45,677 nucleotides of DNA from Bacillota bacterium (GTDB lineage: Bacteria; Bacillota; Clostridia; Lachnospirales; Lachnospiraceae), in contig JAEZUR010000109.1 in the NCBI GenBank assembly GCA_023420935.1, positions 1 through 45,677 of the forward strand, written 5' to 3'. The notes below the pieces were generated by a model. The model saw only the letters and a list, made by a program, of their open reading frames with translations. It was not told the DNA's origin and did no database searches. A program made the translations under genes and the position numbers. Position 1 is the stretch's first letter. Each line of letters opens with the position of its first letter. Positions 16,363 to 25,103 of this stretch are shown here, in pieces.

Positions 16363-17025
16363 ATGAAAAAGAATTATAGATATATGGTATTCATAACAGT
16401 TATATTAATTTGCGTTTGTAGTATATTCTTTATTACACGAAATCGTAATAAATCAGATCACGAATTGGCATTTACGGAAGATATTGCATTTTTCATTAAT
16501 CAGGAAGAAAGTGTTTCAATGGGTGAATTCCTACTTTATGCAGCATCCATTACACAAAGTATGGAACAAACCTATGGTATTGATGTTTGGAAAGAAACGG
16601 TCACATTAAATAACGGAAGTAAAATTTCTTATGAAGAGTTAACAAAGAGGCAGATAGTGGAGCAAATTAGGATGACAAGATTATTATGTGAAAAGGCAGA
16701 TGAATATGGGATTACATTATCAGAGAAAGAACAAAAAAGTATTTCTACGGATGCCAAAACCTATCTGGAATCTATTAATAAATATAATGTGGGTGAAAAA
16801 GGAATTGACTTGTCCACGGTTCTAAAGGTATACAAAGATAACGCATTAGCTGAGAAAGTACATAATCATATTATCAGTATGGTAACAGATGATAAAGAAG
16901 GACATTTTGTAAAAGAATATTTAATGATTTGCAAAGAATTATCACCAAAATGGGCATATGAAACGCATGCCAATCAAATAGTTCTATCTGAATTAGAGTT
17001 AGGTAACAGCTCAGAGAACAAGTAA
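16363..17025 (+). CDS. Membrane-anchored PrsA/SurA-like protein without PPIase domain
   Basis: The ATG at 16363 follows GAAAGG at 16351-16356 and gives 220 residues; an upstream TTG at 16339 has no such site. Membrane anchor at about 6-24. The outside part, with FFINQEESVSMGEFLLY and long helices ending in HNHIISMVTDDKEG, is laid out like the N-terminal chaperone domain of PrsA/SurA foldases. No parvulin domain follows. A chaperone for exported subunits is plausible. It closes the Tad-like gene set, 175 bp before the WXG100 gene. Confidence 0.65.
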   Translation: MKKNYRYMVFITVILICVCSIFFITRNRNKSDHELAFTEDIAFFINQEESVSMGEFLLYAASITQSMEQTYGIDVWKETVTLNNGSKISYEELTKRQIVEQIRMTRLLCEKADEYGITLSEKEQKSISTDAKTYLESINKYNVGEKGIDLSTVLKVYKDNALAEKVHNHIISMVTDDKEGHFVKEYLMICKELSPKWAYETHANQIVLSELELGNSSENK

Positions 17026-17087
17026 ATAAATGAATAGTAATAACAGTTGGAACCAAATAGGTTAGAACGGAAACATCTTACGAGCAA

Positions 17088-17117
17088 AGTATGTATACAA
17101 TATACAATGTACATACT
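17088..17117. promoter_or_regulatory. Inverted repeat between the two modules
   Basis: AGTATGTA at 17088-17095 and TACATACT at 17110-17117 form a perfect 8-bp inverted repeat with a 14-base centre, in the 175-bp gap before the WXG100 gene. It may be an operator or weak hairpin. No T-run follows it. Confidence 0.4.
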
Positions 17118-17143
17118 CATAATGGAAGAACATAATGGTTATT

Positions 17144-17172
17144 TTTACTGTTTCTACAGTAATTAATAATAA
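17144..17172 (+). promoter_or_regulatory. Possible esxA promoter overlapping an inverted repeat
   Basis: TTACTGT at 17145-17151 and ACAGTAA at 17156-17162 are a perfect 7-bp inverted repeat with a 4-base centre. TTTACT at 17144 and TAATAA at 17167 would be a weak promoter with a 17-base spacer, overlapped by the repeat. A repressor site is possible. An mRNA hairpin close to the ribosome binding site is the alternative. Confidence 0.4.
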
Positions 17173-17200
17173 ATAAAATTAAAATACGGAGGTAAGAAAA

Positions 17201-17497
17201 ATGGCAGCAGGACAAATAAGAATTTCACCAGAACAAATGAGAACAAGATCAAAGGAATTTATCACAGAAGGATCTAATTTTCAAGATGTAATTGATCAAA
17301 TGTCAAAATTAGTAGACGCTCTTCAAGAAGAGTGGGAAGGTGAATCTAGTGCAACGTTTAAAACTAGATTTGAAGAGTTTATCCCAGGATTCAATAGTGT
17401 TAAAGATTTGATTGATGACATTGCGAAGCAGTTAGATGATACTGCACATGCACTTGAAACCTTAGATCAAGAGATTTCAAACAAGATGAAAGGTTAG
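17201..17497 (+). CDS. esxA: WXG100 protein, EsxA-like secreted component
   Basis: This 98-residue all-helical protein has an ATG after ACGGAGGTAAG. The motif WEG at residues 45-47 sits between two helices, the WXG100 helix-turn-helix hairpin that dimerises. Length matches the family (about 100). These proteins leave through EssC and are both substrate and system component. The C-terminus lacks the Y-x-x-x-D/E signal in obvious form (DTAHALETLDQEI has Leu or Ala where Tyr is usual), as in some homodimeric Firmicutes members. A hairpin follows the gene. Confidence 0.95.
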   Translation: MAAGQIRISPEQMRTRSKEFITEGSNFQDVIDQMSKLVDALQEEWEGESSATFKTRFEEFIPGFNSVKDLIDDIAKQLDDTAHALETLDQEISNKMKG

Positions 17498-17504
17498 TAG
17501 TGAA

Positions 17505-17567
17505 TACCCCTTTAATCTAACAATGATAATACCAAGCGTATTTTATCAAAGTAAGTTTAAAGGGGTA
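17505..17567 (+). promoter_or_regulatory. Intergenic stem-loop after esxA
   Basis: TACCCCTTTAA at 17505-17515 pairs perfectly with TTAAAGGGGTA at 17557-17567. The loop contains a second imperfect stem (TGATAATAC with GTATTTTATCA). No T-run follows, so it may be a processing or partial-termination site that keeps esxA mRNA above the downstream genes. The effect is inference; the hairpin is directly visible. Confidence 0.55.
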
Positions 17568-17598
17568 ATTATTAAACTAAGTAGAAGGATGATGGTAG

Positions 17599-17844
17599 AT
17601 GCATATTATCATAACATTACGAATTAGTGATAATGGAGTTGAAAAAGACTTCGACATAAAAGTAGACCGTAAGCAAAGGATAAAGAATAGCCTGGAAATT
17701 GTATTTCATAGTTTACAGATAAACATAAATATTGCTGGGATTCATTTTATAAAATCAACCAGGAATGCAAAATGGATTAGCGTAAATTATACCTATGAGC
17801 AAGCAGATATTTATACAGGGGATATATTAGAAATAAAGGGTTAA
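17599..17844 (+). CDS. esaB: EsaB/YukD ubiquitin-like protein
   Basis: This 81-residue protein has the size and strand pattern of the YukD/EsaB ubiquitin-like fold (HIIITLRISDNGVEKDFD, then a helix, then TGDILEIKG at the end). It lies between the WXG100 gene and EssB, its usual place. EsaB is a cytosolic component required for type VII secretion. The ATG follows GAAGGATG. Confidence 0.85.
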   Translation: MHIIITLRISDNGVEKDFDIKVDRKQRIKNSLEIVFHSLQININIAGIHFIKSTRNAKWISVNYTYEQADIYTGDILEIKG

Positions 17845-17864
17845 TAGACTGACAGGAGGTTAAA

Positions 17865-19001
17865 ATGGAACATTTAATAGAAAGGGAAATTAAATTAGCA
17901 AAATTAAATGCCAAGACGGTTGGAGAACGAAAGCGTTTGAAGGCACCTCATGAATTCTTAGTACCTTGTGATATAGAGGAATCAAAAGATGATTTATTCG
18001 TAAAGTATAATGTGGAAAACTTATTACCATTAGAAGAGATCAAGAAAGAACTTAAAATAGATAGAATAAAGCTATTAATTAATGCCACTAGATTAGCAGA
18101 GTTATCGAATCATTATATGATAGATATGTCCACAGAAAATATCTATTTCGATTTCAATTACTTCCCTAAAATGCTGGATAGGGATGTATGCAATGAGGAT
18201 ATTTATACGGATGAAACGGACTTTATTAAACAGTATAAAAGTTTAATCGGATGTGTACTACAAAATAAATACAACTATAAAGATTACTACCAAGGTGGGA
18301 TAGACTTATTAAAAAGAAATAAAGAGACAAAGGAAATCTATTCCTTAGAAAGCCTGGATGAGATTGTACGTTTCTTAATGATAGAATATAAAAAAGAGGA
18401 AGTATTACTAAAACAAAATAGTTCCATTGTTCGGAAAGAAAAGTTAAAAAAACATAGAATGATAGAAACATCAGCGGTTATATTTACAATTCTATTCATT
18501 TTAATAGGTAGTTACTTTTATTTTGTTTCTATACCTTATAAGGAAAAGTTAATGGCAGCAGATAAACATTATCTACATAAAGAATATGATAAAGTAACAG
18601 ATGATTTAAAAACAATTAAGTTAAATCAGTTACCATTAGAAACAAAATATATTCTAGCAATTTCCTATCAAGACGCGAATAAGGAATTAAATAAAGAAAG
18701 TAAGAAATCAAAAAGTAAGAAGAAAACAACAGAAAAAGAGCTAACCATAACTACTAATGTGGATGTATTTCATTATTGGATTCAGTTGGGGCGAGGAAAT
18801 TTTAAGGATGCAATTAGTACTGCCAAGAAAATTCAAGATGATGACTACTTGCTCAATGCATATAACAATCAGTACTTAACTGTTTCAAAAGATCTTACCA
18901 TGGATGGTGAAAAAAAGCAGGCTAAGCTAGATGATATTGAATCCTGCATCAAAGAATTAAAAAGTAAAATGAAAGAAAAAGTGGAAAGTAAAAAGAAATA
19001 A
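17865..19001 (+). CDS. essB: EssB/YukC-like membrane component
   Basis: This 378-residue protein starts with ATG after ACAGGAGG. The N-terminal cytosolic part (1-195) fits the EssB/YukC pseudokinase domain. One membrane segment covers about 200-222, and the outer part is helical (TPR-like: DDDYLLNAYNNQYL) with a long Lys-rich tail. That topology is the EssB layout. It bridges EssC to the membrane complex. The Lys-rich stretch around 285 (SKKSKSKKKTTEKE) is unusually long. Confidence 0.85.
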   Translation: MEHLIEREIKLAKLNAKTVGERKRLKAPHEFLVPCDIEESKDDLFVKYNVENLLPLEEIKKELKIDRIKLLINATRLAELSNHYMIDMSTENIYFDFNYFPKMLDRDVCNEDIYTDETDFIKQYKSLIGCVLQNKYNYKDYYQGGIDLLKRNKETKEIYSLESLDEIVRFLMIEYKKEEVLLKQNSSIVRKEKLKKHRMIETSAVIFTILFILIGSYFYFVSIPYKEKLMAADKHYLHKEYDKVTDDLKTIKLNQLPLETKYILAISYQDANKELNKESKKSKSKKKTTEKELTITTNVDVFHYWIQLGRGNFKDAISTAKKIQDDDYLLNAYNNQYLTVSKDLTMDGEKKQAKLDDIESCIKELKSKMKEKVESKKK

Positions 19002-19056
19002 TTACATCATAATTACTTCATTTCACATATTGAAAGAAACAGAAAGAAAGGAAATA

Positions 19057-22000
19057 ATGCAAAAGATGAATCGATTAATAATATTTGTATGTGAAGATTG
19101 CTATCATGAATTTCTACTGGAAGATACTATTTTTATGAACGAGCAATTAGAAGTTGTAAGTGAAGCAGATGCAGCATTTTCTTTTCGAATAAGAAATAAT
19201 ATGGTTTATTACGATCAATACGATTGTGAGTTAGAATACAATAAAAATTACACACATAATAATAGAACATTTTTTATTATGAAAAGTATTAGTAAAACTT
19301 ATGCTCTTAAGGGAATCGATAAAGTTAAGATAGGTAATACAGAAAACGACCACTTGATTCTTCTTGAGCGTTTCCCATTTCATCCAATGAAAGAAAAGGA
19401 ACGTCTTGGGACTATTTATAAGAACGGTATCAAGATACCAGATGAGAATATTTCCGTTGAGGAAGGAGATTGGCTATTAATTGGTCATCTTAAAATAGTA
19501 ATAGAAAAAGATTATATTGAAGTAATTGGTGATGAAAAATTATATCAAACTAATTTGAACTTCATGGAACAGGAAGATGTTAGGTTTGAGGGGTTCCCAT
19601 TTTATAAACGTTCTCCTAGAATGTTGAAAAACATACCCACTGAGAAAATCTCCATATTAAATCCACCATCCAAAGCAACCAGAGACAAAAAAACATTAGC
19701 AAAGATTATTATCCCACCCATTGTTACTTTAAGCGTAACGCTTTTGATATCTATTGTTCAACCAAGAGGTATCTATATTATTATGAGTGTAATTGGGACA
19801 ACCATGAGTGTTATTTTTTCTATTATTACCTATGTAGAAGATAAGAACGACACCCATAAGAAAAATACCGCACGTGATCAGGTGTATACGGATTATATCT
19901 TAAAGCTCAGAAAGAATTTACATAACTTAAAATCAGAGCAAGTTGAGGCATTGACTTATAATAATCCAGATCTTCCTTCTATTGATAAAATGGTAAGAAG
20001 ATATAGTGGACGAATTTATGAGCGCAGTGTGGGAGAAGAAGATTTTTTATCCATAGCCATAGGAAAGACAGATATAAAGCCTAGTTATAGTATGACAAAT
20101 AATTTTTCCGAGCTTGAGATGGAGAAAGATGAATTAACCTTTGAAGCAGAAGAGGTTTATGATAATTTCAACTTAATAAACAATATGCCAATTACCGTTG
20201 AACTGAAGAAAACGCATTTCGGTTTCGTTGGTGAGAAAACGATTATTCATGAGCAATTAATGTTACTATTTGCTCAATTAACATTTGAGCATAGTTATGA
20301 GGATATAGAGATTATCTTTTTATATGAAGATCAATATAGGGATAAGTTTGAATGCTTAAAATGGTATCCTCATTTCAAAGTGAATGAAATTAATGTAACT
20401 GGATTAGTCTACGATGAGCGAGTGAAAAATCAAGTATTTGATTATGCTACCCAAGTTTTAAAAAAGAGAAAGCAACAAATTGAAAAGGAGAATAGAGGAG
20501 CTAAGTATCTGCCTCATTTTGTGTTTGTAATCGATGATGTAAGTATGATTGCAGAGCATTCCATTATGGAATTTATTCATGGAAAAGACAGTAATTTGGG
20601 ATTTTCCATTATTTATACTACCAATAATCAATCTAATCTGCCTGAAAATATTAAGACTGTATTTACCCTGGATGATTCTAATTCGGGACACTTGGTTTTA
20701 AATAATGGACTTGTATGTAATCAAGCAATACATCTCAATAGAATAAATGGAGTTGACATGGAACAAATAGCTAGAACATTGTCTAGCATTGTATATGCAC
20801 AAGGGGTAAGCAATTATATCCCAGAAAGTATCACTTTTTTTGAAATGTATCAAATAGAACATCCAGAAGAATTGCAGGTGGAACAAAGATGGGAAAATAA
20901 TAGTGCACATAAAACATTAGCTGTTCCCTTGGGTGTAAGAGGGGTAGAGAATTATGTGTATCTTAATTTACACGAAAAAGCACATGGGCCACATGGTTTA
21001 GTTGCAGGAACAACAGGTTCTGGAAAAAGTGAAATTGTACAGTCATATATTTTGTCATTAGCAGTTAATTATCACCCATATGAAGTTGGATTTCTTTTAA
21101 TAGATTATAAGGGTGGAGGAATGGCAAGTTTATTTCGATATTTACCACATTTGCTGGGAACGATAACCAATCTAGATGGTGCAGAAAGTATGAGAGCAAT
21201 GGCATCCATTAAGAGTGAATTATCAAGAAGACAATTTGTATTTAACAAACATAATGTAAACCATATTGATCAATATAGTAAATTGTTTAAAAATGGTACA
21301 GCTACCGACCCTATGCCACATTTATTTATTATCTCTGATGAGTTTGCAGAATTGAAAAAAGAACAACCGGAATTTATGAGTGAACTTGTAAGTGCTGCTC
21401 GTATCGGTCGAAGCCTAGGAATACATTTAATCTTGGCAACACAGAAGCCATCTGGTGTTGTGGATGACCAGATCTGGACAAACTCAAAATTTAAGTTAGC
21501 ATTAAAGGTTGCCAATGCACAAGATAGTAATGAGATTTTAAAAACTCCCGATGCTGCTAATATTACCCAACCTGGACGCGCTTATCTTCAAGTTGGTAAT
21601 AATGAGATTTATGAATTATTTCAATCTGCATGGAGCGGAGCAGAATATAACAAAACGAAAGTGGAGAAAACCCAGGATAATAGGGTGTTCTACATGAATG
21701 AATTAGGGCAGGGCCAATTGCTTAATCGGGATCTTAGTAAACCAAACACTAATCCAAGTGAATTGAAAGTAACTCAGTTGGATGCCGTTGTGAATTATAT
21801 TAGAAATGTTTATGACAAACTAAACTTACCGGATGTTGAAAAACCTTGGTTGCCATCCCTGACTGACAAAATAGCAAGTCCCTATATTCGTATAGACAGA
21901 ATCATTGATGTTAATACCATTGATACGGTTGATCTTACAGCATTTATTGGGTTAGCGGACATTCCGGAAAAGCAGCAACAGTTAGAGTATAAGATAGACT

Positions 22001-23475
22001 TTAATAAGGATGGTAATATCGCCATTTTTGGAGCTTCTGGCTTCGGTAAATCCATGTTTTTAACTACCCTTCTAGTAAGTCTGGCTGTGAAGAATTCACC
22101 AAAGTTGTTGCATTACTATATTTTAGACCTGGGTAATTCCGCATTGATTCAACTGAAAAATTTACCACAAACAGCAGAATATATCACATTTGATGAGCAA
22201 GTAAAATTATCCAAATTGGCTGACTTATTATCAGAAGAAATGAAAACTAGAAAACAGTTATTTGCCAAAATGAACGCCATGAACTTTGATATGTATAATA
22301 AAGTGGCAGATGAGGAATTACCAGCAATTCTTTGGGTAATTGATAACTATGATGTAATTAAAGAATTGAATTTAGAGATCGATGAACTGATTACAAAAGT
22401 AACCAGAGATGGAGCTAATTTAGGTATCTTTACGGTAGTAGCAGCATCAAGAACCAATGCGATTAAGTATAGTATTCTTAATAATTTTAAGTTGAAAATA
22501 CCTTTATATATGTATGATAAGACAGATGTATCAAATGTGGCAGGTAGACCTGCGTATGAACTTCCTGAGATCAAAGGAAGATGCCTAATAAAACTTGAAA
22601 ATCTAAACCATATGCAATTATACACAGGGGTATCGTATGCAACTATTGTTGAGTACACAGAAAAAATGGCTGAGGTTATTAACACAATTAGTAATCAATA
22701 TACGGGCAACAAGATTAAGGGAATTCCAATGTTACCAGATGTCTTGAACTTAGCTGTGTTTAGCGAATTTGAAGAGAAAGTTGTAGATAGGGCACTGATA
22801 CCAATTGGATTGGATACGAAGGATGTAAAGGTACAGTACCTAGATATTAATAATGGTGTTCAACTTATCGTTGGAGGAAGTCAAAGTGGAAAGACGAATC
22901 TGTTAAAAGTAATGTTAGAAAAGTGTTCCAAAGAAGTGAAAGTATACCTGATTGATTCAAATAATATGGAACTGTATTGCTATCAAGAAATGGAAAATGT
23001 TAATTATATTAATAACCTAGAAGCAATACAAAATATGATTGAAGAGATCCAAAAAGAAATTATTAGCAGAAAAGAAGATTATGAAGCTGAGAAAATAAAG
23101 GATCCATATTTACTTCCTAAGAAATACTACTCCTCACTTATGCCAGTTTTAATCATGATGGATGATTGTGATAGTTTTATAGAGTCAATAAAGGATCTAA
23201 AAGAGCTAAAACCAGAAAGTCTATTTGCTGATGCAGTCAATGTTAATATTGGAATTATAGGAGCAACTTCAACAAGTAAACTAAAGGGATATGATGCATT
23301 AACTAAGTACTTAAAGAGTTCTATTCATGGTATTGTTCTTGGTAATCCCAATGATCAAACCATATATACATTGCCTCATAGCAGATTAACCAAATTTCCT
23401 GTTGAAATGGGCTACATTTGTAGAAAAGGAGATAATATTCCTATTAAGATACCGGAAGTTAAGCTTGGAAGCTAG
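19057..23475 (+). CDS. essC: EssC-type FtsK/SpoIIIE ATPase with FHA domains
   Basis: About 1472 residues from the ATG at 19057, which follows AAAGGA; an upstream in-frame TTG at 19030 lacks a site. Two FHA-like domains fill residues 1-170. Two membrane segments lie at about 215-265. Three FtsK/SpoIIIE ATPase domains follow: D1 with GTTGSGKSE at 651-659 and LLIDYKGGGM, D2 with GASGFGKS at 992-999, and D3 with GGSQSGKT at about 1273-1280. All three Walker A motifs keep the Lys and Ser/Thr. This is the motor of type VII secretion. FHA domains bind phosphothreonine, and the next gene is a Ser/Thr kinase, which suggests phospho-control (inference). Confidence 0.95.
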   Translation: MQKMNRLIIFVCEDCYHEFLLEDTIFMNEQLEVVSEADAAFSFRIRNNMVYYDQYDCELEYNKNYTHNNRTFFIMKSISKTYALKGIDKVKIGNTENDHLILLERFPFHPMKEKERLGTIYKNGIKIPDENISVEEGDWLLIGHLKIVIEKDYIEVIGDEKLYQTNLNFMEQEDVRFEGFPFYKRSPRMLKNIPTEKISILNPPSKATRDKKTLAKIIIPPIVTLSVTLLISIVQPRGIYIIMSVIGTTMSVIFSIITYVEDKNDTHKKNTARDQVYTDYILKLRKNLHNLKSEQVEALTYNNPDLPSIDKMVRRYSGRIYERSVGEEDFLSIAIGKTDIKPSYSMTNNFSELEMEKDELTFEAEEVYDNFNLINNMPITVELKKTHFGFVGEKTIIHEQLMLLFAQLTFEHSYEDIEIIFLYEDQYRDKFECLKWYPHFKVNEINVTGLVYDERVKNQVFDYATQVLKKRKQQIEKENRGAKYLPHFVFVIDDVSMIAEHSIMEFIHGKDSNLGFSIIYTTNNQSNLPENIKTVFTLDDSNSGHLVLNNGLVCNQAIHLNRINGVDMEQIARTLSSIVYAQGVSNYIPESITFFEMYQIEHPEELQVEQRWENNSAHKTLAVPLGVRGVENYVYLNLHEKAHGPHGLVAGTTGSGKSEIVQSYILSLAVNYHPYEVGFLLIDYKGGGMASLFRYLPHLLGTITNLDGAESMRAMASIKSELSRRQFVFNKHNVNHIDQYSKLFKNGTATDPMPHLFIISDEFAELKKEQPEFMSELVSAARIGRSLGIHLILATQKPSGVVDDQIWTNSKFKLALKVANAQDSNEILKTPDAANITQPGRAYLQVGNNEIYELFQSAWSGAEYNKTKVEKTQDNRVFYMNELGQGQLLNRDLSKPNTNPSELKVTQLDAVVNYIRNVYDKLNLPDVEKPWLPSLTDKIASPYIRIDRIIDVNTIDTVDLTAFIGLADIPEKQQQLEYKIDFNKDGNIAIFGASGFGKSMFLTTLLVSLAVKNSPKLLHYYILDLGNSALIQLKNLPQTAEYITFDEQVKLSKLADLLSEEMKTRKQLFAKMNAMNFDMYNKVADEELPAILWVIDNYDVIKELNLEIDELITKVTRDGANLGIFTVVAASRTNAIKYSILNNFKLKIPLYMYDKTDVSNVAGRPAYELPEIKGRCLIKLENLNHMQLYTGVSYATIVEYTEKMAEVINTISNQYTGNKIKGIPMLPDVLNLAVFSEFEEKVVDRALIPIGLDTKDVKVQYLDINNGVQLIVGGSQSGKTNLLKVMLEKCSKEVKVYLIDSNNMELYCYQEMENVNYINNLEAIQNMIEEIQKEIISRKEDYEAEKIKDPYLLPKKYYSSLMPVLIMMDDCDSFIESIKDLKELKPESLFADAVNVNIGIIGATSTSKLKGYDALTKYLKSSIHGIVLGNPNDQTIYTLPHSRLTKFPVEMGYICRKGDNIPIKIPEVKLGS

Positions 23476-23516
23476 ATTTTTCTCCATCGGAACAACAACT
23501 TTTACAAATAATACTA

Positions 23517-23552
23517 TATTACATAGGAACAAGAATACGTTCCTATGTAATA
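23517..23552. terminator. Perfect 14-bp hairpin before the kinase gene
   Basis: TATTACATAGGAAC at 23517-23530 and GTTCCTATGTAATA at 23539-23552 pair perfectly around an 8-base loop, ending four bases before the AGGAG of the kinase gene. No T-run follows, so it may act as a transcript stabiliser, attenuator or protein-binding site rather than a strong terminator. Confidence 0.55.
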
Positions 23553-23567
23553 GTTAGGAGATAAGTT

Positions 23568-24860
23568 ATGGATAATTTAATTCACGAATACGAACCACTA
23601 TGGGGAAGTTGGTACATTGAAAGTTTAATTGGTGAAGGAAGTTATGGTAGAGTTTATAAGATTAAGAAAACAGAATATAACAAGATTAGTTACTCTGTTT
23701 TAAAGATAATTTCCGTTCCCAAGAATCAGAAAGAAATAGATAAAGCTTTTATGGAAGGGATCGACCAAATATCGGTAAAGAATTATTTTAAGGATATGGC
23801 TGATAGTATTTATCCTGAAATTCAATGGATGAATGAGATAGAAAATGAGTCAAATATAGTAAAGTTCGAAGATTTTCAAGTGTTTGCAAGGAAAGATAAC
23901 ATTGGTTTTGATATTTTAATCCGTATGGAGCTCCTTAAAAGCCTTAATAGTTATGCAATGGAACATGAAATTTGTATTAGTGATGTTATAAAAATGGGTA
24001 AGGATTTATGTAAGGCTCTTGTTGTATGCAAAAAATATCATAAAATTCATCGAGATATAAAACCTGAAAATATCTTTGTTACTGCTGATGGGGACTACAA
24101 GCTTGGAGATTTTGGAATAGCCAGAAAATTAGGTGATTTTAATCTGGGTATGTCAGTTAACAGCATGTATGAATATATGGCTCCAGAAATTTATATGGGA
24201 TGTGATTACGATGAGAGGGCAGATATCTATTCACTAGGGCTTCTATTATATACGTTTTTAAATAAAAGAAAGCCACCATTTTTAACTAATGCACCTATGC
24301 TAAAATATGACGAAAGAAACAAGGCAATTAAACTTCGGTTAGAAGGAAAACCTATTGAAGCGTTGGATTTTATTTCAGAACGATTGGGAAATGTAATATT
24401 AAAGGCATGTTCCTACCAATTGGAGGAAAGATTTCCATCAGCAGAAGACTTCTTGAAAGAATTAGAATCGCTTACAAAATTAGATTATATTTCACGGGAA
24501 GAAGCATCCAAGTTTAGCACGACTCAAAGAAAGAAAGAAGTGCTAGATGCACGTATTGTTTGTCTAAACTTTCAATCCGTAGGTTTTGCTCAATCAACTA
24601 ATAAGATGAGTGTGATTGGATCAAATAAAAATGTATCTGATTGGAAACAAGTAGCATTGCCATATATACAATTAGAGGATAATGTTGTAACGAAGACAAT
24701 ATCGCTGCAAAAGAAAGTTATTATAGTAATTGGTGTAGCAATGATCATTATATCGCTCATAGCAAGTGATTTTATATTTTTCTTAGCAAAAGATTGGTAT
24801 CGAGATAATTTTAAGATGAAAAGACAAAATACGGAATCGATAGTTCCAGATAGTAAATAA
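23568..24860 (+). CDS. Membrane-anchored Ser/Thr protein kinase
   Basis: This 430-residue protein has a complete Hanks-type kinase domain at about 15-300: glycine loop GEGSYG at 22-27, VLK with Lys46, HRDIKPEN at 161-168, DFGIA at 181-185 and YMAPEI. A membrane segment at about 383-407 is near the C-terminus, with a short outside tail. There are no PASTA repeats. Kinases of this type are common in type VII loci of Gram-positives. Placed directly after essC with its FHA domains, it may phosphorylate the machine (inference). It ends the transcript at a strong terminator. Confidence 0.9.
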   Translation: MDNLIHEYEPLWGSWYIESLIGEGSYGRVYKIKKTEYNKISYSVLKIISVPKNQKEIDKAFMEGIDQISVKNYFKDMADSIYPEIQWMNEIENESNIVKFEDFQVFARKDNIGFDILIRMELLKSLNSYAMEHEICISDVIKMGKDLCKALVVCKKYHKIHRDIKPENIFVTADGDYKLGDFGIARKLGDFNLGMSVNSMYEYMAPEIYMGCDYDERADIYSLGLLLYTFLNKRKPPFLTNAPMLKYDERNKAIKLRLEGKPIEALDFISERLGNVILKACSYQLEERFPSAEDFLKELESLTKLDYISREEASKFSTTQRKKEVLDARIVCLNFQSVGFAQSTNKMSVIGSNKNVSDWKQVALPYIQLEDNVVTKTISLQKKVIIVIGVAMIIISLIASDFIFFLAKDWYRDNFKMKRQNTESIVPDSK

Positions 24861-24876
24861 AATTTAAGTTAATGTG

Positions 24877-24928
24877 AAAATCTTCCTAGATTCATGTTGT
24901 CGATAACATGAATCTAAGAAGATTTTTT
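24877..24928 (+). terminator. Rho-independent terminator of the type VII module
   Basis: AAAATCTTC and AGATTCATGTT pair with AACATGAATCT and GAAGATTTT around a 6-base loop, followed by a T-run to 24928. It closes the transcript behind the kinase gene. Confidence 0.9.
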
Positions 24929-25000
24929 AATGGGAATGCATTATCTTCAACTTTAATTATAATAAAAAGTTTTTAATATTTACAAAAAATTTACCTGCAA

Positions 25001-25031
25001 TTGAAGTAATCTATATTTTATAAAATATAAT
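25001..25031 (+). promoter_or_regulatory. Possible promoter of the PIN-PhoH operon
   Basis: TTGAAG at 25001 and TATAAT at 25026-25031, spacer 19. The -10 is perfect, the -35 imperfect. A leader of about 65 bases precedes the TTG start at 25104. Confidence 0.45.
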
Positions 25032-25103
25032 GAATTATATGGAGGTGTAGAGAAAATATTTCGTATTCAAAGGTAATAAAACAAACCAAAAGGAGGATTT
25101 AAT

